Source: Treponema socranskii subsp. buccale (GTDB taxonomy: Bacteria > Spirochaetota > Spirochaetia > Treponematales > Treponemataceae). From it: 64,000 nucleotides of DNA. The stretch covers positions 744,001 through 808,000 of the forward strand of contig NZ_CP054258.1 of NCBI RefSeq assembly GCF_024181585.1, given 5' to 3'. This document shows positions 51,856 to 59,931 of the stretch, piece by piece. Positions within the stretch are counted from its first letter, which is position 1, and each line of letters opens with the position of its first letter. A model generated the notes under the pieces. It was not told where the DNA came from. It did no database searches and saw only the letters and a program-made list of their open reading frames with translations. The translations under genes and the position numbers were made by a program.

Positions 51856-54849
51856 TCAGCACAGCTTTGAAATAAGAAAGTCGGCTGAAAGCTCCGTCGT
51901 ATCGCCGACAAGGATATCGGCGCCGCGGAGACTTTTTCCGATGCCTACCGCTTGCATGCCCGCTTTTTTTATCGCATCGATTCCCGACTGGGCGTCTTCG
52001 ATGCCGATACAGTCCGTATACCATTCGCCGGAAAGTTCGGCCGCTTTGATATAGATGTCGGGTTCCGGCTTCCCTTTTTGCACTGCTGCCGGATCGACTA
52101 CGGCGTCGAAGCATTTTGCCAAGCCGAGTTTTTTGAGAACAAGCGGCGCGTTTTTGCTTGCGGACGCAAGTACGCATTTTATGCCGCGCTTTTTAAGGTC
52201 ATCGATGAGTTTCGTTACGCCGGGCAATATATCGTTCGGCGTAAGCGTCGACAGGGATGCGACATAGAAGCCGTTTTTTTCGTCCGCTGCCGCCGCTCTC
52301 CGTTCCTGCGTCCACGACACATTGTTTTCCGCAAGCAAAAGGTCGAGCGAATCGATACGGGATCGCCCGCTCATCCTCCCGCTCATACTGCGATCGAACG
52401 TGAGGGAGTATTTTTCGGCAAGCGCTTTCCATGCACGGAAGTGGAGTTCGGCGGTATCGGTGATGACGCCGTCGAGGTCGAATAGCACGGCTTTGAGAGC
52501 GGGACGGAGATCGAATTCTTTCGTTTCGCCTATGTGCAGCGTAAAGGTCGTATTGCGGTGCGTCAGTTTCAGTTCGCTCGATTTGGTTCCGTGCAGTGCG
52601 TCGTTCCGATTTCCGTCCGTCTGCACATCGCGTTCCCGTGTGCCGGCATCGCCCGTCCGTGCGCCGTTTGTACGGAGCGTGTACGACGCGCATTCTTTTG
52701 TAAAGCCGACTTCCAACACCGTATCCCTGATGCAAAGCGAAAAGGAAAGTCCGTGCCACGATGACGGCAGCTGCGGGTTAAAACTCCAATTTCCGCCGTA
52801 GTCGCGGAAGCCCGCAAATCCGTAGACGACGGCCATCCAGCTGCCGGCCATGCAGGCGGTGTGTATGCCGTCCTTCGTGTTACCGTTGATATCCGCTATG
52901 TCCATCCTCACGGTTTGATTGAAATACGATTGCGCTTTTGGGATATCGAACGCTTCGCACGCGGCGATGCACTGTATACAGCACGAAAGCGACGAGTCGC
53001 CCGTAGTGTACTTTTCGTAAAACAAAAAGTTCCGTATTTTTTCCGCCCTGCCGAAACGGTTCGACAGCAAAAATTGCGCGAGTACGAGATCGGGCTGTTT
53101 TAAAACGCGGTGACGATAGATGACGAGGGGGTGATAGTGGAGGAGGAGAGGATAGTTTTGTTTCGGCGTATTTTCGAAATCCCAGTCCGACCTTGTCATA
53201 AACGAATCGTCTTGCGGATAAATTCCTGCCGCGCTGTCGAACGGGATATACATATTGTCTGCGGCGCTTTGCCATTGGGCGATCTCCGCATCCGAAGCGG
53301 CGCCGTATTTTTTTGCGATCGCAATGCCGATGAGGAGATTTTCCCGTGCCATCAAATTCGTGTACGCGTTATTGTCGACGCAGGCGCTGTATTCGTCGGG
53401 GCCGGTCACTTCGTTGATGCAAAATCTGCCGCCCTTTTCGGGAATACGGGAGCCGAGACTCATCCACATGCGGGCGGTTTCGACGGCTACGGCGCAGATA
53501 TCGTCTTTAGTGAGCGGATCGGAATCGTCGCTCGGACAGCCCGCTGCCGTGAGGTATCTTTGCAGCGCAAACACGATGTCCGCGTCGATGTGATACTGTG
53601 CCGTACCCGCAGGATAATATGCGCTCGTTTCGCGGCCGCTTATCGTACGCCAAGGGTAGAGCGCGCCTTTGAGCGACATCTCCGCAGCCCTTTCTTTTGC
53701 GAGCGGAAGCGTATACGCGCGGTACGCGAAAAGCGATCGGGCAATATCGGGACGTATATACGTAAAGACGGGCGAAACGTATGCTTCGGAATCCCAAAAA
53801 TAGTGTCCTTCGTATCCCTCGGCGGTGAGCCCCTTTGCCGCTATGCTCGTACGCCCGTCTTTTCCGACCGATTGAAGCAAGTGAAAGATATTGAAATTGA
53901 CGGCTTTTTCATCGTCGGAACCGCCGTCGATATGCATATAGGCCGTTTTCCAAAAGTGCGACAGATATGATCGCTGTTCGTTTTCGGCATGAGCGAATCC
54001 CGCCTTTGCGAAGGATTGCGCTTCCGCCGCGCTCTTTTGTGCGGACGCGGTGTCGTATGAAATGAATTTTACAAGGACGGCACTTTCTCCGGCTTTTAAT
54101 GAAAAATCGTACGTTTCGTAAACACCGTCCGCTTCCGTTGTTTTTACCGGAGCGATATCGATCCCGTTTATCGAAAGCGATTGCATAACGGTACCGTAGA
54201 GCGAAAGCGCGCTTGAACGCGTATGCGCCGAAAACGAAAGGCTTCCGTTTTTCGAAGAGCGGGAATCGACGATGAGCGGGCGGGACGAAAATTTTGCGCC
54301 GATACGCGGATCCTCTTTCGCCGATATATTCGAAACGCTCGTATCGATGCCGCTCGTAAGGGATACCGAAAGAGGCGATCCGGCGGAGCACAAGGCCGTG
54401 ACGGTGTATCGGATCGCGGCGCAGGTTTTATGCGTAAACGAAACGAGGCGTTCGGCGCGTACCGAGTACGAAACTTCTCCCTCCGTACGGCGTACCGTGC
54501 GTGTCATGACGCCCGTCTTTAGATCCGAAAACATGCGGAAGGACTGTACGCCGCGGAGCGTCGAAAACGGTTTTCCGTTCACCGCGAGTTCGATGCGTTT
54601 CGGGTCGGGCAGGTTGAGCATCGTTTCGTGGTTTTTTGCATAACCGTACGCGATCTCGCCGTACGATATCGGTTCCGTGTCGTAAAATCCGTTTATATAT
54701 GTGCCTTTGTGCAGACATCCCTCTTTTTCTTCGTAATCGCCGCGGAGACCGAGATATCCGTTTGCCGCAGTGAACAGCGTTTCGTTGCGGCCGACCGCCT
54801 TTCGACTGCAGTCTTCGGTAGAAAAAACAAAAGCATCCATATCGTTCAT
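51856..54849 (-). CDS. GH65 disaccharide phosphorylase fused to beta-phosphoglucomutase
   Basis: I start at the ATG at 54849, where the family start begins; the frame extends further but without coding character. Residues about 1-765 are a GH65 phosphorylase: ETLFTAANGYLGLRGDYEE, GHYFWDSEAYVSPVF, and the catalytic acid in VTGPDEYSACVDNNAYTN. Residues about 780-997 are a HAD-type beta-phosphoglucomutase: AVLFDLDGVITDTAELHF, VLASASKNAPL and GIEDAQSGIDAIKKAG. The phosphorylase would split maltose, trehalose, kojibiose or a similar sugar to glucose plus beta-glucose-1-P, and the second domain converts this to glucose-6-P. Substrate is not decidable by eye. It is the last gene of the LacI-controlled operon. 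Confidence 0.92.
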   Translation of the reverse strand: MNDMDAFVFSTEDCSRKAVGRNETLFTAANGYLGLRGDYEEKEGCLHKGTYINGFYDTEPISYGEIAYGYAKNHETMLNLPDPKRIELAVNGKPFSTLRGVQSFRMFSDLKTGVMTRTVRRTEGEVSYSVRAERLVSFTHKTCAAIRYTVTALCSAGSPLSVSLTSGIDTSVSNISAKEDPRIGAKFSSRPLIVDSRSSKNGSLSFSAHTRSSALSLYGTVMQSLSINGIDIAPVKTTEADGVYETYDFSLKAGESAVLVKFISYDTASAQKSAAEAQSFAKAGFAHAENEQRSYLSHFWKTAYMHIDGGSDDEKAVNFNIFHLLQSVGKDGRTSIAAKGLTAEGYEGHYFWDSEAYVSPVFTYIRPDIARSLFAYRAYTLPLAKERAAEMSLKGALYPWRTISGRETSAYYPAGTAQYHIDADIVFALQRYLTAAGCPSDDSDPLTKDDICAVAVETARMWMSLGSRIPEKGGRFCINEVTGPDEYSACVDNNAYTNLMARENLLIGIAIAKKYGAASDAEIAQWQSAADNMYIPFDSAAGIYPQDDSFMTRSDWDFENTPKQNYPLLLHYHPLVIYRHRVLKQPDLVLAQFLLSNRFGRAEKIRNFLFYEKYTTGDSSLSCCIQCIAACEAFDIPKAQSYFNQTVRMDIADINGNTKDGIHTACMAGSWMAVVYGFAGFRDYGGNWSFNPQLPSSWHGLSFSLCIRDTVLEVGFTKECASYTLRTNGARTGDAGTRERDVQTDGNRNDALHGTKSSELKLTHRNTTFTLHIGETKEFDLRPALKAVLFDLDGVITDTAELHFRAWKALAEKYSLTFDRSMSGRMSGRSRIDSLDLLLAENNVSWTQERRAAAADEKNGFYVASLSTLTPNDILPGVTKLIDDLKKRGIKCVLASASKNAPLVLKKLGLAKCFDAVVDPAAVQKGKPEPDIYIKAAELSGEWYTDCIGIEDAQSGIDAIKKAGMQAVGIGKSLRGADILVGDTTELSADFLISKLC

Positions 54850-54962
54850 CTGTGCATCGCTCCGGACACATCGTGTGCGTACATATATCCCCCTGTAAAA
54901 CGGCATCGACTAAGCCGCGTACGGGATAATCGGTGTCGTTTTAATGCGAAATTGGCGGCGCT

Positions 54963-55880
54963 TTATCCCTTTACGGAACCGGAAAGCAGACCGCGTACAA
55001 AATAGCGCTGGAGCGAAAGAAATACCGCAAGCGGCAGCGCCATCGAAACGAAGGCGCCTGCAGTGAGCAGATGCCAGTCGGCGCCGAGCGTTCCCGCCAT
55101 GTTCATCAGGCGAACGGTGACGACTTGCATTTTCTGCGCTCCGCCGCTCAGGAAAACGAGCGCGACAAGTAAGTCGTTCCATACCCAAATAAACTGAAAG
55201 ATCGCGAACGACGCGAGCGCCGGCACGCTGAGCGGAATTATTAATTTGAAAAAACAATCGAAATGGTTCGATCCGTCGATAAAGGCGGATTCGAGGATGC
55301 TGCGCGGAATAGTCGATATGTAATTGAACAATATATACGTCGCGAGCGGCAAACCGAATCCCGTATGGGCGAGCCATATTCCCAAATACGTTCCGTTGAG
55401 TCCGAGCTTTTGGTAGTCGCGAAGGATGGGGATGAGCGATATCTGCAGCGGTACGACGAGCAGTGCGATGATCGCTGCGAAAAGCGTTTTCCGCCCGCGG
55501 AATCTGAGCCACGCAAAACCGTAAGCGGCGGCTGCGGCTATAAAAATCGGAATAACGACCGAAGGAAGCGTCACCGCTATGCTCGACAGAAACGAATTGA
55601 ACATCGTCGCGCCTCGTGTGACGACGACGCCTGTCTCCGCGCCGGCGACTTTATGCCGTTGTCCGAATAACACTTGCGCGTAATTGTCGAGCGTAAACGC
55701 ATTCGGTGTTTTAAACGCCTGCCACCAGCCCGAAGCGGCGACCGCATCTTTGGTACGGAACGACGTGACTAAAATACCGATTGTCGGGAGCGACCAGACG
55801 ATGCACAGCGCGATGAGTATGACGGTGATCATCCGGCTCGAAAACGACGTTTTTTTTCGCAGTACGGTTCGATTCATCAA
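54963..55880 (-). CDS. ABC sugar permease (MalG type)
   Basis: The 305-residue protein has six membrane segments and the MalG-type EAA loop (RSILESAFIDGSNHFDCFFK followed by LIIPLSVPALASF). It pairs with the MalF-type permease, whose stop overlaps its start by four bases. It precedes the phosphorylase gene by about 110 bp. No ATPase gene is in this operon, so a shared MsmX/UgpC-type ATPase from elsewhere is expected. Confidence 0.9.
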   Translation of the reverse strand: MMNRTVLRKKTSFSSRMITVILIALCIVWSLPTIGILVTSFRTKDAVAASGWWQAFKTPNAFTLDNYAQVLFGQRHKVAGAETGVVVTRGATMFNSFLSSIAVTLPSVVIPIFIAAAAAYGFAWLRFRGRKTLFAAIIALLVVPLQISLIPILRDYQKLGLNGTYLGIWLAHTGFGLPLATYILFNYISTIPRSILESAFIDGSNHFDCFFKLIIPLSVPALASFAIFQFIWVWNDLLVALVFLSGGAQKMQVVTVRLMNMAGTLGADWHLLTAGAFVSMALPLAVFLSLQRYFVRGLLSGSVKG

Positions 55881-56944
55881 AACACCTCTCGTTTATTGAA
55901 TTCTTTCAGATTGTACCAGATAACGGGACTTACCCCGAGAAGGATAACGACGGCGATCGCCGAACCTCTGCCGTAGTGGAGAAATTTGAACATCTGCTTA
56001 TACTGTTGGCTTGCGAGCACTTCCGTTCCGTACAGACCGTTTGTCATAGAAAAAACGATGTCGAAGCACTTTAGCGCCGCGAGGAGGATCGTCGTCGATA
56101 CCGTCGCGATGCTTCCCGCTATATCGGGGATGACGATCCGCATGAGGATTTTGAATTCTCCGGCGCCGTCTATGCGCGCGGCTTCGATCATTTCCGTCGA
56201 AACGGCTTTCAGCGCCGCGGAAAATACGACGAGGGCGAATCCCGTCTGCAGCCACACGAAGATAGCGATCAAAAAGAGATTGTTCGCGGGTGCCGTACCG
56301 AGCCAATTGTGCGGTTTTCTTCCGAATACGGAGACGATTATCGCGTTTAAAAGTCCGATTTGATTGTCACCCGCAGGACGATATGCGTAGATGAATTTCC
56401 AAATGAGCCCGGCGCCGACGAGCGAAATCGCCATCGGAAGAAAGATAAGCGTTTTGCCCAAGCGCTCTATGTGCGAGCGGTCAGCCAGCACTGCGGCGAT
56501 GAGTCCGAACAGTACGCTGAACAGGGTTCCGAAGACGAGCCACAGAATCGTATTGCGGACGGAGGTAAGCATCGTCGGATCGGTAAAGACGTATCGGTAG
56601 TTTTCGAATCCGACGAAGCGTTCGCTTTGTTTATCCATAAAGCTCAGCATAAGGCTCCTGACGGTCGGAAGGAAAAGGTACCAGCCCATGATGAGGACGG
56701 CGGGGCCGATAAAGACGTACGGAATGACGGCGTTATACCGCTTTGTTTTTAAAAGCTGTGTAAGCAAATTGCAGGAATAAAAGATAAGCAATACGCTTGC
56801 CGTCCCCCAAACGACGGCGAATAGAGTCGTCAGCGCTTGTCCCATGATCTCTTCACGGAGCAACATAAAGCCGCCGCCTGCGATGATGAGCGTGAGCGGT
56901 ACGACATACAGCGTTTTCAATTTTCCGGAAAGTGCCGCATTCAT
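55877..56944 (-). CDS. ABC sugar permease (MalF type)
   Basis: The ATG at 56944 follows AAAGGA by about eight bases; the 24 residues upstream lack a signal or start. The 355-residue protein has about eight membrane segments and the permease loop STEMIEAARIDGAGEFKILM followed by RIVIPDIAGSIA. Two extra N-terminal segments precede the usual six. It is separated from the binding-protein gene by two hairpins, one a good terminator, so it is probably made in smaller amount. Confidence 0.9.
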   Translation of the reverse strand: MNAALSGKLKTLYVVPLTLIIAGGGFMLLREEIMGQALTTLFAVVWGTASVLLIFYSCNLLTQLLKTKRYNAVIPYVFIGPAVLIMGWYLFLPTVRSLMLSFMDKQSERFVGFENYRYVFTDPTMLTSVRNTILWLVFGTLFSVLFGLIAAVLADRSHIERLGKTLIFLPMAISLVGAGLIWKFIYAYRPAGDNQIGLLNAIIVSVFGRKPHNWLGTAPANNLFLIAIFVWLQTGFALVVFSAALKAVSTEMIEAARIDGAGEFKILMRIVIPDIAGSIATVSTTILLAALKCFDIVFSMTNGLYGTEVLASQQYKQMFKFLHYGRGSAIAVVILLGVSPVIWYNLKEFNKREVF

Positions 56945-56979
56945 AAATCGTTTCCTTTTTTGTAAGTTCCGTTTGCAGG

Positions 56980-57035
56980 AAAAAAGTACGGCGGTTTTAA
57001 ACGCTCCGTAAAACAACGAACGAAAAACCGCCGTA
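56980..57035 (-). terminator. terminator between binding-protein and permease genes
   Basis: On the minus strand TACGGCGGTTTT (57024-57035) pairs with AAAACCGCCGTA (56987-56998), followed by CTTTTTT. Confidence 0.8.
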
Positions 57036-57038
57036 TAC

Positions 57039-57083
57039 GGGCTGCCTCGAAACTCGGTTTAAACCTTATTTTTCGGGCAGCCC
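57039..57083 (-). terminator. hairpin right after the binding-protein gene
   Basis: GGGCTGCC (57076-57083 on the minus strand) pairs with GGCAGCCC (57039-57046), extended by CGAA/TTCG. It lies seven bases after the stop codon and has no T-run, so it more likely stabilises the upstream mRNA. Confidence 0.6.
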
Positions 57084-57089
57084 CGTCCG

Positions 57090-58397
57090 TCAATTGTTTT
57101 TCGGCCAGCTTTTGTCTATTGCGGTGAGGACAGCTCTCGCGTCTTTGCCGTTTACGTAGTCGACCATGCCCGTCCAGAACGTACCGGCACCGACTTCCGC
57201 GGGCATCAAGTCCGATCCGTCGAAGCGGAAAACGGTTGCGTTTACGAGGATCTCCGCGAGCTCGCGTTCGATCGCGTTGCCGTAGTCGTTAAAGTTTTGA
57301 TTTTTATGCGGGAACAGCGCGCCTCCGGTTTTTGCATAGGGGACGCATGCTTCCCACGTCGTCAAAAATTCGAGGAATTCTTTGACGCCTTTTTTGTCGC
57401 TGAAAGCGACGAACTGATCACCTCCTCCGAGCACGGGCGTGCCGTATTTCGGATCGATCGACGGAAGCGCGAATACGCCGACTTCTTCTTCGAGATGCGC
57501 TTGAATGTGTTCCGGCATAAATCCCGTAATAAAATTGGCTTGACGATTCATATACGCTTTCGGCGGATTGTCGAACAGCGGCTTTACGGAATCGCCGAAA
57601 TTTTGCGTGAGGATATTCGTCGTGCCGCCGTATACGTATTTGTCATTGAGCATGATGCTGCCGACGTATTTGAGCGCGTTTTGTACGGCCGGATCGTTGA
57701 ACGGGATCTTATGGTTTACCCATTTGTCATATACGTCGGGACCGGCCGTGCGCAGCATGATGTCTTCGAGCCAGTCCGTCCCGACCCAGCCTGTCGCATC
57801 GCCCGATTCGAATCCGATCGACCACGGCACGTCTCCGTTGGCGACCATTTTATTTTCGAGGGCGACGAGTTCGTTCCACGTTTTCGGAACGGAATAGCCT
57901 TTTGCCTGCCATGCTTTTTTCGGATACCATACGAAGCTCTTTGCGCTGATGCGATAAAAGACGCCGTAGGTTTTTCCGTCGTCGGCAGTACCGAGCTCTT
58001 TCCATACGGGCGCATAGTTCGCATCGAGTTTTGCGATAACTTCGTTGGGAAGCGGTTTGATAAATCCGCGCCGCGCGAAATTTTTCATCATACCCGGCTG
58101 AGGGAAGGCTGCGATATCGGGAGGCGTTCCCGCTTCAGCCTGTACCAAAATCTGCGTTTCAAAGTCGGGACTGCCTTCGTAGACGGCGTTATAACCCGTT
58201 TTTTTGTTGAAGAGTTTGACAACTTCGCTGAAGCGCGCGGCCTCTTCTCCTCGTGCGATGCCGAAGATGTGAATGGCGGCATCGTCGGCTTTTTTTGCCG
58301 CGGAGGATTTTTTATTGCCCTTTCCCCATGTCCAGGAAACTGTCCCGATTACCACTGCCGCACATAACAGCACTGCAGCTTTCATATCCTTATTCAT
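57090..58397 (-). CDS. ABC sugar-binding protein (family 1, maltose-type)
   Basis: The ATG at 58397 follows AGGAGG by seven bases. The 435-residue protein has a signal peptide (about residues 1-25). The body resembles family 1 extracellular solute-binding proteins: EEAARFSEVVKLFNKKTGYN, DIAAFPQPGMMKNFARRGFI, TWNELVALENKMVANGDVPW and GGDQFVAFSDKKGVKEFLEF. It delivers an oligo- or disaccharide to the MalFG-type permeases. The phosphorylase at the end of the operon suggests a glucose disaccharide. Confidence 0.9.
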   Translation of the reverse strand: MNKDMKAAVLLCAAVVIGTVSWTWGKGNKKSSAAKKADDAAIHIFGIARGEEAARFSEVVKLFNKKTGYNAVYEGSPDFETQILVQAEAGTPPDIAAFPQPGMMKNFARRGFIKPLPNEVIAKLDANYAPVWKELGTADDGKTYGVFYRISAKSFVWYPKKAWQAKGYSVPKTWNELVALENKMVANGDVPWSIGFESGDATGWVGTDWLEDIMLRTAGPDVYDKWVNHKIPFNDPAVQNALKYVGSIMLNDKYVYGGTTNILTQNFGDSVKPLFDNPPKAYMNRQANFITGFMPEHIQAHLEEEVGVFALPSIDPKYGTPVLGGGDQFVAFSDKKGVKEFLEFLTTWEACVPYAKTGGALFPHKNQNFNDYGNAIERELAEILVNATVFRFDGSDLMPAEVGAGTFWTGMVDYVNGKDARAVLTAIDKSWPKNN

Positions 58398-58410
58398 ATA
58401 AGGCCTCCTG

Positions 58411-59436
58411 TTATATTGTATTTCCGGTTTTTGTACCGGTTGTCGCCCGTTCGATGATCCGCAGCTGGATGTGTACGCTGCGCGCCGCTCTGAGCGGATC
58501 CCGCTGTCTGTCGAGTATGAGTTCCGCGGCACATTTGCCGCTTTCGTCGAGTTCCTGGCTCACCGTCGTCAAATTGAGGTATTCGGTAAAATCGATATCA
58601 TCGAATCCGATGACGGCGATATCTTCCGGAACCCGTATGTCCCGTATCTTTGTGAGCTTTATAACGCGGGCGGCGATGACGTCGCTCGATGCGAAGATGC
58701 AGTCGGGTAAATCGTTTTGTGAAAACAGCGCCGAGATTTCTTCATCGATTTTTTGATCGGCAATTTCGCCGAGTCGTATACGATGGTGCGGGATGTCGAT
58801 GCCGCGATTTCCGAACCAATCGCTGAAACCGTGCAAACGCTCTTCCGTCGCGTGTACGGCATAGGATTTATCCGACAGTTCACCGATAAAAGCCGGTGCG
58901 CGGTATCCTTTATTAAAAAGAAATTCGGCGGCAAGCCGTCCGCCGTCTTCGTTGTCGATGGAAACGGAATCGAATCCTTCCCGCCGCGCTTCGACAAAGC
59001 AGACGGGAATATCCGATGCGCGCAGTTTCGCAAGCATCGCATCCGTCGGTTCCAGACATAACACGATGAGTCCGTCGGCGATCCTGCTTCCGCAGAGCAT
59101 ATCGATGTATTCGCTCATATCTTTTCGGCTTTCGATCGAATGCACGACGATTTCGTAATATCGGCCGGACAGGACTTTTGAAATACCGCGGAGACGCTGC
59201 ATAAACGATGGCTGGGTAAAAAACGGGGCGATGACGCTGATCTTTTTGTAAAACCGCCGCGCATTGGCAACCGCCGCCGCTTTCGGGATAAAGCGAAGGG
59301 CTGCGATGGCGTCAAGTACTGCGTCGCGTTTGTCCGCGTTTACCTTTGAAGGTTCGTTTAAAACGCGGGAAACGGTTGCGGGGCTGACACGCGCCTTTTT
59401 TGCGACGTCATAGATTGTTGCTGCGTTTTTTGTCAT
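58411..59436 (-). CDS. LacI-family transcriptional repressor of the disaccharide operon
   Basis: The 341-residue protein has the LacI helix-turn-helix ATIYDVAKKARVSPATVSRV followed by LNEP, and a periplasmic-binding-like sensor (VIAPFFTQPSFMQRLRGISK, VSIDNEDGGRLAAEFL, DIAVIGFDDIDFTEYL). It is the first gene of the operon it probably controls, 13 bp before the binding-protein gene. Two operator-like palindromes and a consensus promoter lie directly upstream, so it should repress itself with the operon. Confidence 0.93.
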   Translation of the reverse strand: MTKNAATIYDVAKKARVSPATVSRVLNEPSKVNADKRDAVLDAIAALRFIPKAAAVANARRFYKKISVIAPFFTQPSFMQRLRGISKVLSGRYYEIVVHSIESRKDMSEYIDMLCGSRIADGLIVLCLEPTDAMLAKLRASDIPVCFVEARREGFDSVSIDNEDGGRLAAEFLFNKGYRAPAFIGELSDKSYAVHATEERLHGFSDWFGNRGIDIPHHRIRLGEIADQKIDEEISALFSQNDLPDCIFASSDVIAARVIKLTKIRDIRVPEDIAVIGFDDIDFTEYLNLTTVSQELDESGKCAAELILDRQRDPLRAARSVHIQLRIIERATTGTKTGNTI

Positions 59437-59451
59437 AACACTTATACGGTT

Positions 59452-59479
59452 GTGAAACTGCTTTCACGAAATCGGTTTC
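59452..59479. promoter_or_regulatory. pair of LacI-type operators
   Basis: GTGAAACTGCTTTCAC (59452-59467) and GAAATCGGTTTC (59468-59479) are adjacent imperfect palindromes with GAAA/TTTC arms, just downstream of the -10 hexamer and 16-43 bases before the repressor start. Confidence 0.7.
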
Positions 59480-59507
59480 ATTATACAGCGAAAATCGTTT
59501 TTGTCAA
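59480..59507 (-). promoter_or_regulatory. promoter of the LacI/disaccharide operon
   Basis: On the minus strand TTGACA (59502-59507), a 16-base spacer and TATAAT (59480-59485): both hexamers are consensus, followed at once by the operators. Confidence 0.85.
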
Positions 59508-59526
59508 GTAAAATCGAATAAATTAT

Positions 59527-59782
59527 CAGGGATTACGCATGAAAAATGTATACACAGAAAAGAGACATAATATAAAATAAAAAAGGCGGAACGCGAGGCA
59601 GCGGAACTGCCGCCGAGCCGTTCAGACCGATGGCAAGCGAACTTTTTGGTAAAAAGTTCGCGCAGTCCGATTCCAATCACGGTCTGCCGCGGCGAACGGC
59701 AGGGCTGCTGCCGGGAGTGTAGCCGATTTTTTACGGTAATGGTTATTTTTTGGGGAATATAGATTCTCATGCGTAATCCCTG
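59527..59782. mobile_element. 256-bp element with 16-bp terminal inverted repeats (MITE-like)
   Basis: CAGGGATTACGCATGA (59527-59542) and its exact reverse complement (59767-59782) bound a stretch without genes. Inside is a GC-rich core with a perfect hairpin of 11-bp arms and a 3-nt loop, GCGAACTTTTT/AAAAAGTTCGC, nested within CAGACCG/CGGTCTG. No target-site duplication is visible. It may be a miniature non-autonomous transposon or a structured RNA bounded by chance repeats. Confidence 0.5.
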
Positions 59783-59931
59783 TGAAATAGTTGGAATTAA
59801 TTGTTATTTTTTTGATTTTACGTTATACTATAAGAAACGTGTTCTTGCGCACGGGTGAAAAAATTTTCGAATTTTTTTTTGATTGAATTTTTGCTGTATG
59901 TTCCTGTAACAGTTTTAAGCGGAGGAAGCTT

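Noticed and set aside
59581-59760. The GC-rich core upstream of the large lipoprotein as a riboswitch
   Set aside because: It matches no riboswitch class I can recall, and the exact terminal inverted repeats point to a mobile element instead.
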